Translations under genes and position numbers: made by a program
In this document: one piece after another, positions 36,221 through 45,600 of the stretch
Layout of the letters: each line of letters starts with the position of its first letter
Numbering within the stretch: position 1 is the stretch's first letter
The notes under the pieces: model-generated
Database searches by the model: none
Told to the model about the DNA's origin: nothing
Seen by the model: only the letters and a program-made list of their open reading frames with translations
Source: an uncultured Saprospiraceae bacterium
GTDB taxonomy: Bacteria > Bacteroidota > Bacteroidia > Chitinophagales > Saprospiraceae
Direction: 5' to 3'
NCBI GenBank assembly: GCA_938016265.1
Contig: CALLWB010000013.1
Coordinates: forward strand, 124,001 to 188,000
DNA length: 64,000 nucleotides

Positions 36221-36997
36221 ATGGATTATTTTAAGCAGCGATTGATTCTATTACCAGGATTTGGAGAAGACGATAGAATATTTAGAAATTTAGCCCCTCA
36301 GTTTAAGCAATACGACATCTTACATGTAGACTACAGAGATGTTCTAAGAAATTTCAACGTTAAAGACATTACCCTGCGGAAGTTTATTGAATCGATGATT
36401 AGGTATTATGACATCAACGATTCTGATATTCTGATCGGGCATTCTCTGGGAGGTTTTATAGCGCATCAAATTCGGCAAACAGTTGATTGTCAAAATTGTT
36501 TGATCGCCTCATTTACTGATCCTTCAAAAGTCAAACTGCCGGTTAGTTACAAGCGTTTGATGAAGTTTTTGACAATGAAAGGTATGTTCACCTCCAAATT
36601 ATTCAAAGAGGTCGTGTGGACTACCTACAAACGCAAATCTTCTGCAGTTGAAATAGAAAATGTACTCTCCGTCTTCGAATCTTATTCCAAAGAAGACATT
36701 TACAAACTCATAAAAATAGTGGAACCCCAAAAAAGAAAATGGACGAAACTATTTGTAAGAAAACAAGTAAGTAAACCCTCTCTTATAATTCACCCCGCAT
36801 CAGATTGGATAATTAAACGACCTGATGAGGATCATATTAAGGTGAAAGGGGATCATTTTGCACTGGCTACCAATTATGAAATTGTAGGAAAACATCTTGA
36901 AAATTGGTTGTTGGCAATGCATCTTGAATGGGCACATTCCAAAGAATTAGCAATCGAACAACAGATATTTGAGGAGTACGAACTTTGGGTAGCTTAA
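36221..36997 (+). CDS. alpha/beta hydrolase
   Basis: 258 residues from ATG 36221 (a TTG directly before it is a less likely start). Cytoplasmic, no signal peptide. Motifs: LLPGFGEDDRIF oxyanion loop, LIGHSLGGFIAHQ nucleophile elbow with Ser, HPASDWIIK with the probable Asp, and KGDHFAL with the catalytic His. Of the small esterase/thioesterase-like kind; substrate unknown. The tail after the catalytic His (about 40 residues) is helical and acidic. Confidence 0.85.
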   Translation: MDYFKQRLILLPGFGEDDRIFRNLAPQFKQYDILHVDYRDVLRNFNVKDITLRKFIESMIRYYDINDSDILIGHSLGGFIAHQIRQTVDCQNCLIASFTDPSKVKLPVSYKRLMKFLTMKGMFTSKLFKEVVWTTYKRKSSAVEIENVLSVFESYSKEDIYKLIKIVEPQKRKWTKLFVRKQVSKPSLIIHPASDWIIKRPDEDHIKVKGDHFALATNYEIVGKHLENWLLAMHLEWAHSKELAIEQQIFEEYELWVA

Positions 36998-37023
36998 AGA
37001 AAAAATACCATAAAATGATAGCA

Positions 37024-37059
37024 GGTGCAGTCCAAACAATTGAGGACTGCACCTTTTTT
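37024..37059 (+). terminator. rho-independent terminator after the hydrolase gene
   Basis: GGTGCAGTCC (37024-37033) pairs perfectly with GGACTGCACC (37044-37053), loop of ten, followed by six Ts. It begins 27 bp after the stop. Confidence 0.9.
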
Positions 37060-37084
37060 ATTATTAAATTCATAATCAGAAGGA

Positions 37085-37114
37085 TTGATTATTGAAAATA
37101 ATGAAGTAAATTTA
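37085..37114 (+). promoter_or_regulatory. possible promoter of the DUF6089 gene
   Basis: TTG at 37085-37087, then 19 bases, then TAAATTTA (one mismatch to TAnnTTTG). The spacing is the expected one for Bacteroidota promoters. The ATG follows at 37142. Confidence 0.35.
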
Positions 37115-37141
37115 CGTATTAAGAAACTGACTTGCTAAATC

Positions 37142-37996
37142 ATGAAAAAACTTACATTACTACTTTTGGGATTTATTCCATTCCTTACATTTGGACAATA
37201 TTTTGAAATTGGAGCCTTTGGAGGTACCTCTTATTATCAAGGAGATTTGTCTCCCGGAGGCATTGTATTATCAGAGGCTTACCCGGCTTTTGGTATATTT
37301 GCTCGCTACAATGCCCACGAATATGTCAGCTTTAAATTTAATGTTTATCACGGGAATGTTTCAGGGGATGATGCAAATTCGCTTAAAGCCACCACAAACA
37401 ACAGAAATCTAAGCTTCAGATCTCCAATTACGGAGTTCGGAATAAATGGAGAAATCAATATTCTGGGTTATCAACCTTATGGCCTTCAAAAGGTAATATC
37501 TCCATACGTGTTTATTGGTGTTTCAGTGTTCAACTACAACCCGAAAACATTACACGAAGGCGAATGGGTAAGACTCCAACCACTAGGTACAGAAGGTCAA
37601 GGGATGGCCAACCGACCACAAAAATACAACCTATTAAGTGTCGCTATTCCCTTCGGATTAGGAGCAAAATATGCCATCAACGATCGCTGGAATGTTGGTC
37701 TTGAACTTGGTTTTAGAAGTACATTTACCGATTACATTGATGATGTAAGCACCGTCTATATTGAAAGTAATGAGTTGGCAGCAGCAAATGGAGATCTAGC
37801 CGCTACCTTGTCAAACAGAACAGGGGTCCATGGCGAATACATCGACTACGCTACTGGTGTTGATCGGGGAAATCCAGACAATAAGGATTGGTTCTTTTTT
37901 GGTGGAATAACCTTCTCCTTCAACTTCTTAGACAATGGTTTGGTAGGAAATAGAAACAGAAATTCTAAAAGATCAGGGTGCAAGGTGCGCTTCTAA
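37142..37996 (+). CDS. DUF6089-type outer-membrane beta-barrel protein
   Basis: 284 residues with signal peptide (cleavage near FLTFGQ). The opening of the mature chain (FEIGAFGGTSYYQGDLSP) and the following AFGIFARYNAHEYVSFKFN match the DUF6089 family of small barrels in Bacteroidota. Strands alternate aromatic residues (FGLGAKYAINDRWNVGLELGFR) and the chain ends FSFNFLDNGLVGNRNRNSKRSGCKVRF, finishing with Phe as in Bam substrates. Its function is not known; related genes often sit near undecaprenyl-diphosphate synthase and bamA, which are not seen here. Confidence 0.8.
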   Translation: MKKLTLLLLGFIPFLTFGQYFEIGAFGGTSYYQGDLSPGGIVLSEAYPAFGIFARYNAHEYVSFKFNVYHGNVSGDDANSLKATTNNRNLSFRSPITEFGINGEINILGYQPYGLQKVISPYVFIGVSVFNYNPKTLHEGEWVRLQPLGTEGQGMANRPQKYNLLSVAIPFGLGAKYAINDRWNVGLELGFRSTFTDYIDDVSTVYIESNELAAANGDLAATLSNRTGVHGEYIDYATGVDRGNPDNKDWFFFGGITFSFNFLDNGLVGNRNRNSKRSGCKVRF

Positions 37997-38016
37997 TACT
38001 CTTATAAAAAAAAGAT

Positions 38017-38052
38017 AAGACCTGTTGGACAAATCTAACAGGTCTTTTTTTA
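38017..38052 (+). terminator. rho-independent terminator after the DUF6089 gene
   Basis: AAGACCTGTTGGA (38017-38029) pairs with TCTAACAGGTCTT (38034-38046) over 13 bp with one wobble, loop CAAA, then a T run. It lies upstream of the recQ start, showing that recQ translation begins at 38088 and not at the in-frame Met within this hairpin. Confidence 0.9.
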
Positions 38053-38087
38053 TGCTTGTGAAGATCGTTTTTTTAATTTTACACACA

Positions 38088-40034
38088 ATGCAGCCAATTC
38101 AGATACTAGAAAAATATTGGGGCTATGAATCCTTTCGCCCCATGCAATATGAAATCATCCATTCTGCAATGAATGGTGATGATACATTAGCACTATTGCC
38201 TACAGGCGGAGGTAAATCTATCTGTTATCAAATTCCAGCTTTAGCATTGCCTGGTGTCTGTATTGTCATTTCACCACTTATTGCATTGATGAAAGATCAG
38301 GTTTTTCAACTTCAGAAACGTGGTATTCCAGCAGTAGCGATTTATTCAGGCATGCATTACACTGAGATTGATGGTGCATTAGATAACTGTATTTATGGCA
38401 AAACAAAGCTGTTGTACCTATCTCCAGAGAGACTGACTTCTGATTTGGTGAAAGAACGCATAAAAAAAATGAAAGTCAATTTGCTGGCAGTTGATGAGGC
38501 GCATTGCATTTCACAATGGGGCTATGACTTCCGACCTCCCTATCTCAGAATCGCTGAAATTCGTGAGTTATTGCCAAACGTCCCGATTCTTGCTGTTACA
38601 GCAACTGCTACAAAAGAGGTTGCAGTTGATATTCAGGAGAAATTAGAATTCAAGAAAAGCAAAGCTTTTTTTCAGCAAAGTTTTGAGCGTAAAAATTTGG
38701 CCTACGTCGTTTTGAATGAAGATGGTAAGGTGAATAAGATGGTAGACATCCTGCAAAAAGTAAAAGGCTCAGCCATCGTCTACGCCCGAAACCGCCGAAA
38801 AACCAAGGAATTAGCAGATCATTTAAAACGCAATAAAATTTCTGCAGATTATTACCATGCAGGACTCACCCATCAAGAACGCTCCGCAAAGCAGGATGCA
38901 TGGATCAGTAACCAAACAAGTGTAATGGTTGCCACAAATGCCTTCGGAATGGGCATCGACAAAGCAGATGTTAGATCAGTTGTTCATATGGATCTGCCAG
39001 ATAGTTTGGAAGCTTATTTTCAAGAAGCAGGGAGGGCTGGAAGGGATGGAAAGAAGAGTTACGCAGTTTTACTGTATAGCGCAGCAGATAAAGAACGATT
39101 AACTAAATATTACGAGGAATCTTACCCCGAGGTAAAGCAAATAAGGCAGGTGTATCGTGCATTAGGAAGTTATTTCCAATTGGCCGTAGGAGGAGGTATT
39201 GGCGATGCTTATGATTTTAATCTAGGTGAATTCGCTCAACGTTTTGACTTTAAGGCAATTACTGCATTTAATAGTTTGAAAATATTAAAAGATGCTGGTT
39301 GGATAGATTTGACTGAATCTGTTTATATTCCTGCTAAATTGCAGGTCAAAGTGAGCAAGGAAGAACTGTACAATTTTGAAATCACCAATCATGGTTTTGA
39401 AAAACTGATTAAAACAATACTGAGAACTTATCAAGGGGCATTTAGTCAATACGTTAAGATCAATGAAGGCAAACTATCCAAATTTCTGGGTATAAATCTG
39501 GGCACGCTGCATAAAATGCTATTACACCTTGACCAAGAGGACATTATTGATTTTATTCCCCCGAAGGATAAACCTCAACTCCTTTTTTTAAAAGAACGGG
39601 TTGCGGCGGAGAATATGACCATTGACATGGATTTGTATAACTTCCTTAAGAACAGACATTGGGAACGACTAAAACAGGTTTTTAAATACGCTACTGAAGA
39701 ACAATGCCGGAGCAAGATGTTGTTGGAGTATTTCGATGAAAAAAATGAGGAACCCTGCGGTATCTGTGACCATTGTCTTGGTAGGCATAATGCGGAATTA
39801 ACTGAAGACGACTATTATCATTACAAGAATAAAATAAGGGAGTTAATTATTCAAAAACCTGTAACACTAGAAGAATTGATTGACAAATTTTCCTCTATCC
39901 ACCAATCGAAGATATTGAAAGTCGTCGATTATTTATTAGATAATCAATACCTTCGTCAAACAAACGACCAACGGATAGCCTGGAACGGCAAGCCAGGAGA
40001 CAATGCATTCCAAACAGAAGACAAAAGTAAATAA
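38088..40034 (+). CDS. recQ: RecQ-family ATP-dependent DNA helicase
   Basis: 648 residues from ATG 38088. A further in-frame ATG upstream lies in the preceding terminator and is rejected. RecQ unwinds 3'-tailed and branched DNA in repair and restart. Motifs: QPIQILEKYWGYESFRPMQ (motif 0), Walker A LLPTGGGKSICYQ, DEAH, HCISQWGYDFRPPY aromatic-rich loop, VTATAT, and QEAGRAGRDG. The zinc-binding Cys set follows (QCRSKMLLEYF ... PCGICDHC). A winged-helix-like region ends the protein; no HRDC domain is evident. It overlaps the glycosyltransferase gene by 32 bp. Confidence 0.93.
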   Translation: MQPIQILEKYWGYESFRPMQYEIIHSAMNGDDTLALLPTGGGKSICYQIPALALPGVCIVISPLIALMKDQVFQLQKRGIPAVAIYSGMHYTEIDGALDNCIYGKTKLLYLSPERLTSDLVKERIKKMKVNLLAVDEAHCISQWGYDFRPPYLRIAEIRELLPNVPILAVTATATKEVAVDIQEKLEFKKSKAFFQQSFERKNLAYVVLNEDGKVNKMVDILQKVKGSAIVYARNRRKTKELADHLKRNKISADYYHAGLTHQERSAKQDAWISNQTSVMVATNAFGMGIDKADVRSVVHMDLPDSLEAYFQEAGRAGRDGKKSYAVLLYSAADKERLTKYYEESYPEVKQIRQVYRALGSYFQLAVGGGIGDAYDFNLGEFAQRFDFKAITAFNSLKILKDAGWIDLTESVYIPAKLQVKVSKEELYNFEITNHGFEKLIKTILRTYQGAFSQYVKINEGKLSKFLGINLGTLHKMLLHLDQEDIIDFIPPKDKPQLLFLKERVAAENMTIDMDLYNFLKNRHWERLKQVFKYATEEQCRSKMLLEYFDEKNEEPCGICDHCLGRHNAELTEDDYYHYKNKIRELIIQKPVTLEELIDKFSSIHQSKILKVVDYLLDNQYLRQTNDQRIAWNGKPGDNAFQTEDKSK

Positions 40035-41139
40035 CGGCATCTTGAAGCGAATATTCCTAACTGTCACGAATGACTTGACCTATGACCAAAGAATGCAACG
40101 AATTTGTACCAGTCTTGCAAAGGAAGGGTACGAGGTTCGTTTGATAGGCCGCGTACTAAAAAAATCAGTGGAACTGACTTCCTTGCCCTTTGATCAAAAA
40201 AGGCTAAAATGCTTTATTAATAAGGGAAAATTGTTTTATTTGGAATATAACATACGACTGTTTTTTTATTTACTGTTTAGCAAGTTTGACGCAGTTTGTT
40301 CTATTGATTTGGACACCATTTTACCAGGCTATTATGTGACTAAGTTTAAGAGGAAACACTTCATCTATGACGCCCATGAATATTTCACAGAAGTGCCAGA
40401 ACTAGTCCAACGCCCAAAAGTGAAAAAAATCTGGGAAAAAGTGGCGCACTTAACCATCCCCAACATAAAAAACAGCTACACCGTCTGCGAAAGTTTGGCA
40501 GAACTGTTCCATAAAAATTACAAAGCCAATTTTCAGGTGATCCGTAATGTTCCCTTCCAACAGCCAATGCCGGAAAAAAGAAAACCAGCAACCAAGATTC
40601 TCCTTTATCAAGGCGCTTTAAATGATGGTCGAGGGTTGGAAGAAATGATCGAAGCCATGGAAAAAATTGACGACGCTCAACTTTGGCTTGCAGGTGAAGG
40701 AGATTTATCTCAAAGTTTGCGGGATTTGGTGAATAAAAATAAATTAGCCAATCGGGTAAAATTCTTAGGTTATATTAAACCAGATGAGCTGAAAACACTG
40801 ACATTACAAGCCTATATTGGATTAAACTTATTACAGAATAAAGGATTAAACTATTATTATTCTCTTGCAAACAAATCATTCGACTATATACAAGCTGGAC
40901 TCCCATCAATCAACATGAATTTCCCAGAATATCAACGGATAGATAGACAATTTAACGTCTCTTTGCTAATTGATGATTTGAAGGTGGAAACGTTGATTGC
41001 TGCGGTAAACTCCTTGGTAGAAAATGAAGAACTGTATAATAGATTACGGGATAACTGTTTCAAGGCACGAGAGGAATTCATTTGGGAAAAAGAAGAGTTA
41101 AAATTGATACAATTTTATAATCGAGTTTTTAATGCTTAG
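40003..41139 (+). CDS. glycosyltransferase (GT-B, family 4-like)
   Basis: 378 residues, or a little fewer if a later start is used, since the first ~14 residues lie in the recQ overlap. Cytoplasmic GT-B enzyme. The N-lobe has DLTYDQRMQRICTSLAKEGYEV, typical of the first strand-helix pair, and HFIYDAHEYFTEVPEL. The C-lobe carries YQGALNDGRGLEEMIEAM and VKFLGYIKPDEL, then a nucleotide-binding segment with NKSFDYIQAGLPSI replacing the usual ExxG. It probably transfers a sugar to a surface polysaccharide or lipid. Donor and acceptor unknown. Confidence 0.85.
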   Translation: MHSKQKTKVNNGILKRIFLTVTNDLTYDQRMQRICTSLAKEGYEVRLIGRVLKKSVELTSLPFDQKRLKCFINKGKLFYLEYNIRLFFYLLFSKFDAVCSIDLDTILPGYYVTKFKRKHFIYDAHEYFTEVPELVQRPKVKKIWEKVAHLTIPNIKNSYTVCESLAELFHKNYKANFQVIRNVPFQQPMPEKRKPATKILLYQGALNDGRGLEEMIEAMEKIDDAQLWLAGEGDLSQSLRDLVNKNKLANRVKFLGYIKPDELKTLTLQAYIGLNLLQNKGLNYYYSLANKSFDYIQAGLPSINMNFPEYQRIDRQFNVSLLIDDLKVETLIAAVNSLVENEELYNRLRDNCFKAREEFIWEKEELKLIQFYNRVFNA

Positions 41140-41244
41140 TAACTGCCCTACGTTAATTTTTTTTCAAAATCCACAATCTGCTTAACATAAAAATTTTTAT
41201 TTCGGCAAAAAGGCGAATAGTTTTTATAATTCGTAAATTCGTTC

Positions 41245-41258
41245 CTTTCATATGAAAG
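41245..41258. promoter_or_regulatory. 14-bp perfect palindrome upstream of second glycosyltransferase
   Basis: CTTTCATATGAAAG is a perfect palindrome, 29 bp before the -7 box at 41288. Its position near the -35/-50 region suits an operator; no regulator is known. Confidence 0.4.
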
Positions 41259-41287
41259 AATTGATACAGAGTTTCCTGTAAAATTCC

Positions 41288-41295
41288 TACTTTTG
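41288..41295 (+). promoter_or_regulatory. -7 box almost adjacent to the start codon (possible leaderless mRNA)
   Basis: TACTTTTG matches TAnnTTTG exactly and ends 4 bp before the ATG at 41300. With a start point about seven bases after the box the mRNA would begin at or very near the ATG. Confidence 0.4.
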
Positions 41296-41299
41296 GCCA

Positions 41300-42430
41300 A
41301 TGGAAAATAAGCCATTTGTTCACATGATCTCCTTCAACACGCCCTACCCCGCTAATTATGGAGGAGTAATTGGTGTTTTTTATCATCTTAAAGCCTTACA
41401 TCTTCTAGGAGCCAAAGTCATTCTACACTGTTTCGAATACGGCCGCCCACAAGCAAAGGAATTGGAAGCGTTTTGTGAAGAGGTACATTATTATCCAAGA
41501 AAAATGGGCCTGATCCATCAACTTTCCAGCATTCCATTCATCGTAAAATCAAGGACCAGTGCTAAACTGAATAATCGATTAGCTAAAGACAACTATCCAA
41601 TTATATTTGAAGGAACACACGTCTGTGCAACAATTGACCACCAACAGTTTAAAGACAGAATCAAATTGGTAAGAATGCATAATATTGAATGGAAATATTA
41701 TCATAACCTAGCTATTCAGGAAAACAATTTTGCTAAAAGAATGTTTTTTCACCTGGAAAGCTGGAAACTAAAACGATTTGAACTGTCCACAATAATCAAA
41801 AATGCAGATCACCTTCTCGCAGTATCCCCAGATGAGACAAAATACTTCAAACAATTAAACCACCCAAGTGTCCACTACTTATCAGCATTTCACGCAAATG
41901 AACAAGTAACAAGTAAACCCGGAAAAGGCGACTACGTTATCTATCATGGAGATCTCAGCGTGAAAGACAACGAAAATGCCGCTCTTTTCCTGACTCAAAA
42001 AGTTTTTGCACATATCAATACAAAATTGGTAATTGCTGGCTTAAATCCTGGGCTCAACCTTATTAATACAATTAATAATTACCCAAATGTCGAATTGATT
42101 CCTAACGTGCCATCTGGTAAAATGGAAGATTTAATTCAAAATGCACATGTTAATCTATTGATATCTTTTAATGCTGCAGGAATGAAATTGAAATTATTAA
42201 ATGCAGTATATAGAGGTAGGTTTTGCATGGTGAATGACCCAATGGTCATCAATACAGGAATGGAGAAGATTTGCGTGATAAAAAATTCTGCCGATGAAAT
42301 GAAAGAAGCAGTATTATCAATAATGAACAAAGTATTTGACCAGCCCGAAATTGAAAAAAGGAGGGAGTTGCTCTCTAAGTCGTTTTCCAATGTCACGAAT
42401 GCTAAGATTACTATGCAATTGTTGGGGTAA
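41300..42430 (+). CDS. glycosyltransferase (GT-B type)
   Basis: 376 residues. The N-terminus MISFNTPYPANYGGVIGVFYHLKALHLLGAKV is typical of GT-B enzymes in surface-polysaccharide synthesis, with a glycine-rich first loop. The middle has VRMHNIEWKYYHNLA, often seen in mannosyltransferase-like proteins, then HLLAVSPDETKYF. The C-lobe has YVIYHGDLSVKDNENAALFL and NVPSGKMEDLIQNAHVNLLISF. It follows the other glycosyltransferase by 160 bp. Sugar specificity cannot be read from sequence. Confidence 0.8.
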   Translation: MENKPFVHMISFNTPYPANYGGVIGVFYHLKALHLLGAKVILHCFEYGRPQAKELEAFCEEVHYYPRKMGLIHQLSSIPFIVKSRTSAKLNNRLAKDNYPIIFEGTHVCATIDHQQFKDRIKLVRMHNIEWKYYHNLAIQENNFAKRMFFHLESWKLKRFELSTIIKNADHLLAVSPDETKYFKQLNHPSVHYLSAFHANEQVTSKPGKGDYVIYHGDLSVKDNENAALFLTQKVFAHINTKLVIAGLNPGLNLINTINNYPNVELIPNVPSGKMEDLIQNAHVNLLISFNAAGMKLKLLNAVYRGRFCMVNDPMVINTGMEKICVIKNSADEMKEAVLSIMNKVFDQPEIEKRRELLSKSFSNVTNAKITMQLLG

Positions 42431-42517
42431 TTATGATTATTCTAGCCGAATCCTGATTTATCCCATTGTTCAATTCAATTCAATATCACTTAGTACAGCT
42501 TATTATTTAACTAAATA

Positions 42518-42551
42518 TTGACCGTAAAAGGAGAAAATTTAGTTACTTTTG
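42518..42551 (+). promoter_or_regulatory. probable promoter of the M43/SprB gene
   Basis: TACTTTTG (42544-42551) matches TAnnTTTG exactly; TTG lies 23 bases upstream, slightly longer than the usual 19-21. The ATG follows at 42607. Confidence 0.4.
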
Positions 42552-42606
42552 TTGTCCTTAATATACAAGAAATATTTTTTTGCAATAAAACCCAAATTCT
42601 TATTTT

Positions 42607-45600
42607 ATGCAACGGTGTAAACTTTATTCAATTTTAACAATTGTATGTTTGTTCATTTTTAGTATTGCTGGGAATTCCCAATCAATAGAAAAAGGTGCTG
42701 ACCTACTCAACAACCTTTCAATTACCTCAAGTACGGTTCAAAAAGGAGCAAACAACATCCCTATACCTGAGATTCAGAACCCCAGATGTGGGTCTACGGA
42801 ATACCGGGAATGGCTTCAAGCAAAATATCCAAAGGAGTTTGCACAAGATCAAGCATTCGAAGATTGGATAGAAGTAGAAGGAAATAAATGGAAAGCAAAC
42901 AAAGCTAACAAGTCTGTCGTTTTGACAATTCCAATTATATTTCACATCATCCATAATGGAGGAGCAGTTGGTTCTGGAGATAATATATCCGGAATTTATG
43001 TAGATGCTCAAATCCAACAATTAAACAATGACTTTAGAAAAATACTAGGAACTTCTGGTAGCAACACCCACCCCGCCGGGGCAGATGTAGAAATCGAATT
43101 TTGCGCTGCAACCATCGATCCTTCAGGTGCAACCCTTGCAGAACCAGGGATAAACCGAGTAAACAGAAATACAGCAGGATTTACTGCCCCACCATACTCC
43201 ATGAACTATACTGAAAACAATGTAAAACCAGCATTAAGTTGGAATCCGAATGATTATTTTAATGTTTGGAGTCTGAATTTGAGTGGAGGTCTACTTGGAT
43301 ACGCTCAATTTCCATCAAATTCTGGATTAGGAGGACTGAACGCAAACGGTGGTGCAGCAAATACAGATGGGTGTGTGGTTTTACACTCTTCAATTGGTAG
43401 TTCAACTGTTCCTTTTCCTGGAGGTGCCCCTTTCAATCAAGGTAGGACGTTAACGCACGAAGCAGGACACTGGCTAGGACTACTGCATATTTGGGGGGAT
43501 TCTAACTGTGGTGATGATTTTTGTAATGATACACCAACCCAACAAACAGCAAGTGGTGGTTGTCCAAACACCACAACTTGTGATGGCATAAATGATATGG
43601 TAGAAAACTACATGGATTATTCCAATGATGCATGTATGAATATATTTACCAATGATCAAAAAGTTAGGATGATGGCAGTAATGGCCAATAGTCCTCGAAG
43701 AATGAGCCTTCCTAACTCTACAGTTTGTGGCGTAAATCAATGTGCTAATTTTACGATTACGGCTTCCTCTACGGATGCTTCTTGTGCTGCTGGCGGTACT
43801 GGAACTGTGGTTCCGGCTGGAGGTACAACTCCTTATACTTTCAGTTGGAGTTCTGGAGGTGCAGGAGCAACGGAAACTGGCTTAGTCCCAGGAACTTACC
43901 AAGTTACTGTAACTGATGGTGCCGCTTGTGTTCTTACAGAATCTATCACAGTAAGTAATACCTGCACCGCCATTTGCGATACGATCTCAAATTTCGATTT
44001 AGTAAATGATACAGGTATTCTATACCTTTCAGATAATGTTGGATATGTTGCAGGTCATAACGGATATGGAGACATCGCAAAATCGGACTTCTACGACTAT
44101 TCAACAGGAATACATTCACATGTAAAAGGAGGATATTTTGGCTTTGGAACAGCTTCTGCTAGTAGCCCAACAGCAACCTTTAATGTGACAGTTTGGGACG
44201 GAACCGGGGGAACTCCGGGTGCAGTATTGAGTACTGTTCCAGTATTATATCAAGATGTAGTAACGCTGTTGGCTGGTGGAAGCAATATAGCTTGGGTAGA
44301 ATTTCCTGCACCTGTTGCACTAGCTGCATCTAAGCAGTTTTTCCTAGGAATCGAATTCGCATACAATCCCTTAGATACAATCGCTTTAATTACAAACACA
44401 GACCCTGAAGGTACCCCAAATACAGCTTGGGAAGAATGGGGTGGCGGAGGAGGATGGTTTGCATATGATGATCCAAGTAGTTGGACATTAAGTGTCGCGC
44501 ACTTAATTTCTCCAGTACTAGGGACACCACCATCGCCAGCGATCACTCCTCTTAGTTCTACCGTTTGTCAAAATGATCCAATAAATTTCTCGGCAACAGG
44601 GACTAATATTGATATGTATGAGTGGCAGTTTCCAGGAGGAACGCCCTCAATGTCTACATTGGCCAATCCCACGGTATCCTACGCAAATGCAGGAAGTTAT
44701 AATGTTACTTTTATTGCCTTTAATGGATGTATGGCAGACACCTCAGTTCTAATGAATTCCGTAGTTGTCAATTCTTGTGGATGTACATTTCCAATAGCAA
44801 ATAGTGCCACTCCTGAAACATGTTTTGGTAATGATGGTACTGGAACGGTTATTCCATCAGGAGGTACACCACCCTACTCTTTCAGCTGGGATGCGGCTGC
44901 TGGTAATCAAACAACTGGCACAGCCGTCGGATTAACTGCCGGACAATATTCCGTATCCGTTACTGATGCGATCTGTACACAAGTAGTTCAAGTAACTGTT
45001 GCTAATAGTTGTGTTTGTAACATGACCCTTGCAACGACCACAGTTCCTGAAAGCTGCACTGGAATGGATGGTAGCGCGACCGTTACTCCCACCAATGGAA
45101 CTGGCCCATTCGTATATCAATGGGACGCGAATGCCGCTAATCAAGCAACTGCTACCGCCAATAATTTAGTGGTTGGCGGATATGTCGTAACAGTAACAGA
45201 TGCCACTGGTTGTGCAGTTACAGCATCCGCCGTTGTTGGAACAAGTTGTTCTACAGGATGTGATACGATCTCAAATTTTGATTTTGTAAACTATTCACCT
45301 GCATTATTTAATGCACCTGCTCCACAAGCCGGATACATTTCTGGAACGAATACATTTGGTGATTTAGCAAAAGCAGATTATTACGCTTATGCTGGCGCAA
45401 ACACTCATTTAAAAGGAGGTTATTTTTATTTTGAAGGACTTTCTATTGCAAATCCAGCTACGTCATCCGTAGATGTCACCGTCTGGGATGGAACAGGGGG
45501 AACACCCGGAGCAATTTTAGGTACAAAAACCGAATTGCTGCAAGACATTCAAACATTCCTAACGGATGCCAATACAAATATGACTAGCCCACTTTATTGG

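Noticed and set aside
38025-38087. Longer recQ reading frame starting upstream
   Set aside because: The extra residues are encoded in the terminator hairpin and leader of the preceding unit; the conserved motif 0 starts just after the ATG at 38088.
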